A stretch of 64,000 bases of DNA from contig NZ_CAJQUA010000001.1 of assembly GCF_907163135.1 (NCBI RefSeq), positions 1,441,001-1,505,000 on the forward strand, read 5' to 3'. How positions within the stretch are numbered: the first letter of the stretch is position 1; every line of letters begins with the position of its first letter. Under the pieces are notes generated by a model. That model saw only the letters and a program-made list of their open reading frames with translations. It made no database searches and was not told the DNA's origin. The DNA comes from Brachymonas denitrificans. Its GTDB lineage: Bacteria > Pseudomonadota > Gammaproteobacteria > Burkholderiales > Burkholderiaceae_C. The position numbers were made by a program, and so were the translations under genes. Of the stretch, positions 63,768 to 64,000 are shown in pieces.

Positions 63768-64000
63768 ATGCAAAAACGTACCTTCAAAATCTACCGCTAC
63801 GATCCGGACAAGGACGCCAAGCCCTACATGCAGACCATCGAGATCGAGCTCGACGGCCATGAGCGCATGCTGCTGGACGCCCTGGTCAAGCTGAAGAAAG
63901 TCGACCCGACGCTGGCATTCCGCCGCTCCTGCCGCGAAGGCGTGTGCGGTTCCGACGCCATGAATATCAACGGCAAGAACGGTCTGGCCTGCCTGACCAA
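63768..64000 (+). CDS. sdhB: Succinate dehydrogenase iron-sulfur subunit (3' end beyond window)
   Basis: About 77 codons from [16 protein letters not shown]. The first cysteines of the [2Fe-2S] cluster are seen in [21 protein letters not shown]; the 4Fe-4S and 3Fe-4S regions lie outside. GGAG precedes the ATG. Truncated only by the window edge. Confidence 0.96.
   Translation, partial: MQKRTFKIYRYDPDKDAKPYMQTIEIELDGHERMLLDALVKLKKVDPTLAFRRSCREGVCGSDAMNINGKNGLACLT

Noticed and set aside
61460-63787. Long open frame antisense to sdhD-sdhA
   Set aside because: Shadow of sdhA; no domain or ribosome site.

Overview
The window is a high-GC chromosomal segment of a betaproteobacterium. Gene content and order point to Burkholderiales, most likely Comamonadaceae. 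The strongest pointers are acnB / citE-like / mdh diverging from a GntR regulator followed by sdhCDAB; rpsT / DUF3579 / argD / argF; and purM diverging from AI-2E transporter / hda / HAD / pcnB / folK. The species assignment is inference. I found no rRNA, tRNA, CRISPR array, insertion sequence, prophage or attachment site. The region reads as mostly core genome with a few accessory genes.

Layout. 1-4.5 kb: suhB (cut by the window edge), an Anbu-type proteasome-like peptidase with an alpha/beta hydrolase, a DUF4136 lipoprotein and uppP. 4.7-9.7 kb: acetate symporter pair yjcH-actP, divergent from a cNMP/CBS/nucleotidyltransferase protein and a DnaQ-like exonuclease. 9.8-16.4 kb: glnS, bestrophin, YdcZ-type DMT protein, a Lys/Ala-rich exported protein, a split YeeE/YedE pair, DUF488 and an M23 peptidase. 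16.5-19.2 kb: a zinc ABC uptake operon led by a 31-residue membrane ORF. 19.2-28.4 kb: CPBP protease, an FAD oxidoreductase plus ThDP enzyme pair, pirin, an LLM flavin enzyme, an EamA exporter, a UbiH/UbiM-type hydroxylase and a small lipoprotein. 28.5-34.8 kb: an ABC export operon with an HlyD adaptor, a ferredoxin and a BrkB/YihY membrane protein. 34.9-40.8 kb: the folK-pcnB-HAD-hda-AI-2E operon and purM. 41-44.9 kb: PhoD and UshA-type lipoproteins preceded by a possible Pho box. 45-50.5 kb: murJ, rpsT, DUF3579, argD, argF, YkgJ. 50.6-54.2 kb: COG4315 lipoprotein, FAD monooxygenase, trhP/yegQ and a small membrane protein. 54.3-64 kb: the TCA island.

How genes work together. The TCA island is the clearest regulatory unit. 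An 18-bp perfect palindrome (60020-60037) lies next to the predicted mdh promoter and overlaps the predicted gntR promoter, so the GntR protein probably controls both arms. The zinc operon has a GCAACA/TGTTGC palindrome where a Zur operator would be expected. The phosphate-ester pair has TGTCA repeats upstream. The acetate symporter pair shares its upstream region with a protein built like a nucleotide-sensing regulator.

Most genes are close to full family length. I saw no convincing pseudogene. Only suhB and sdhB are truncated, both by the window edges. Starts were re-chosen where a Shine-Dalgarno site, signal peptide or family N-terminus favoured an internal codon.
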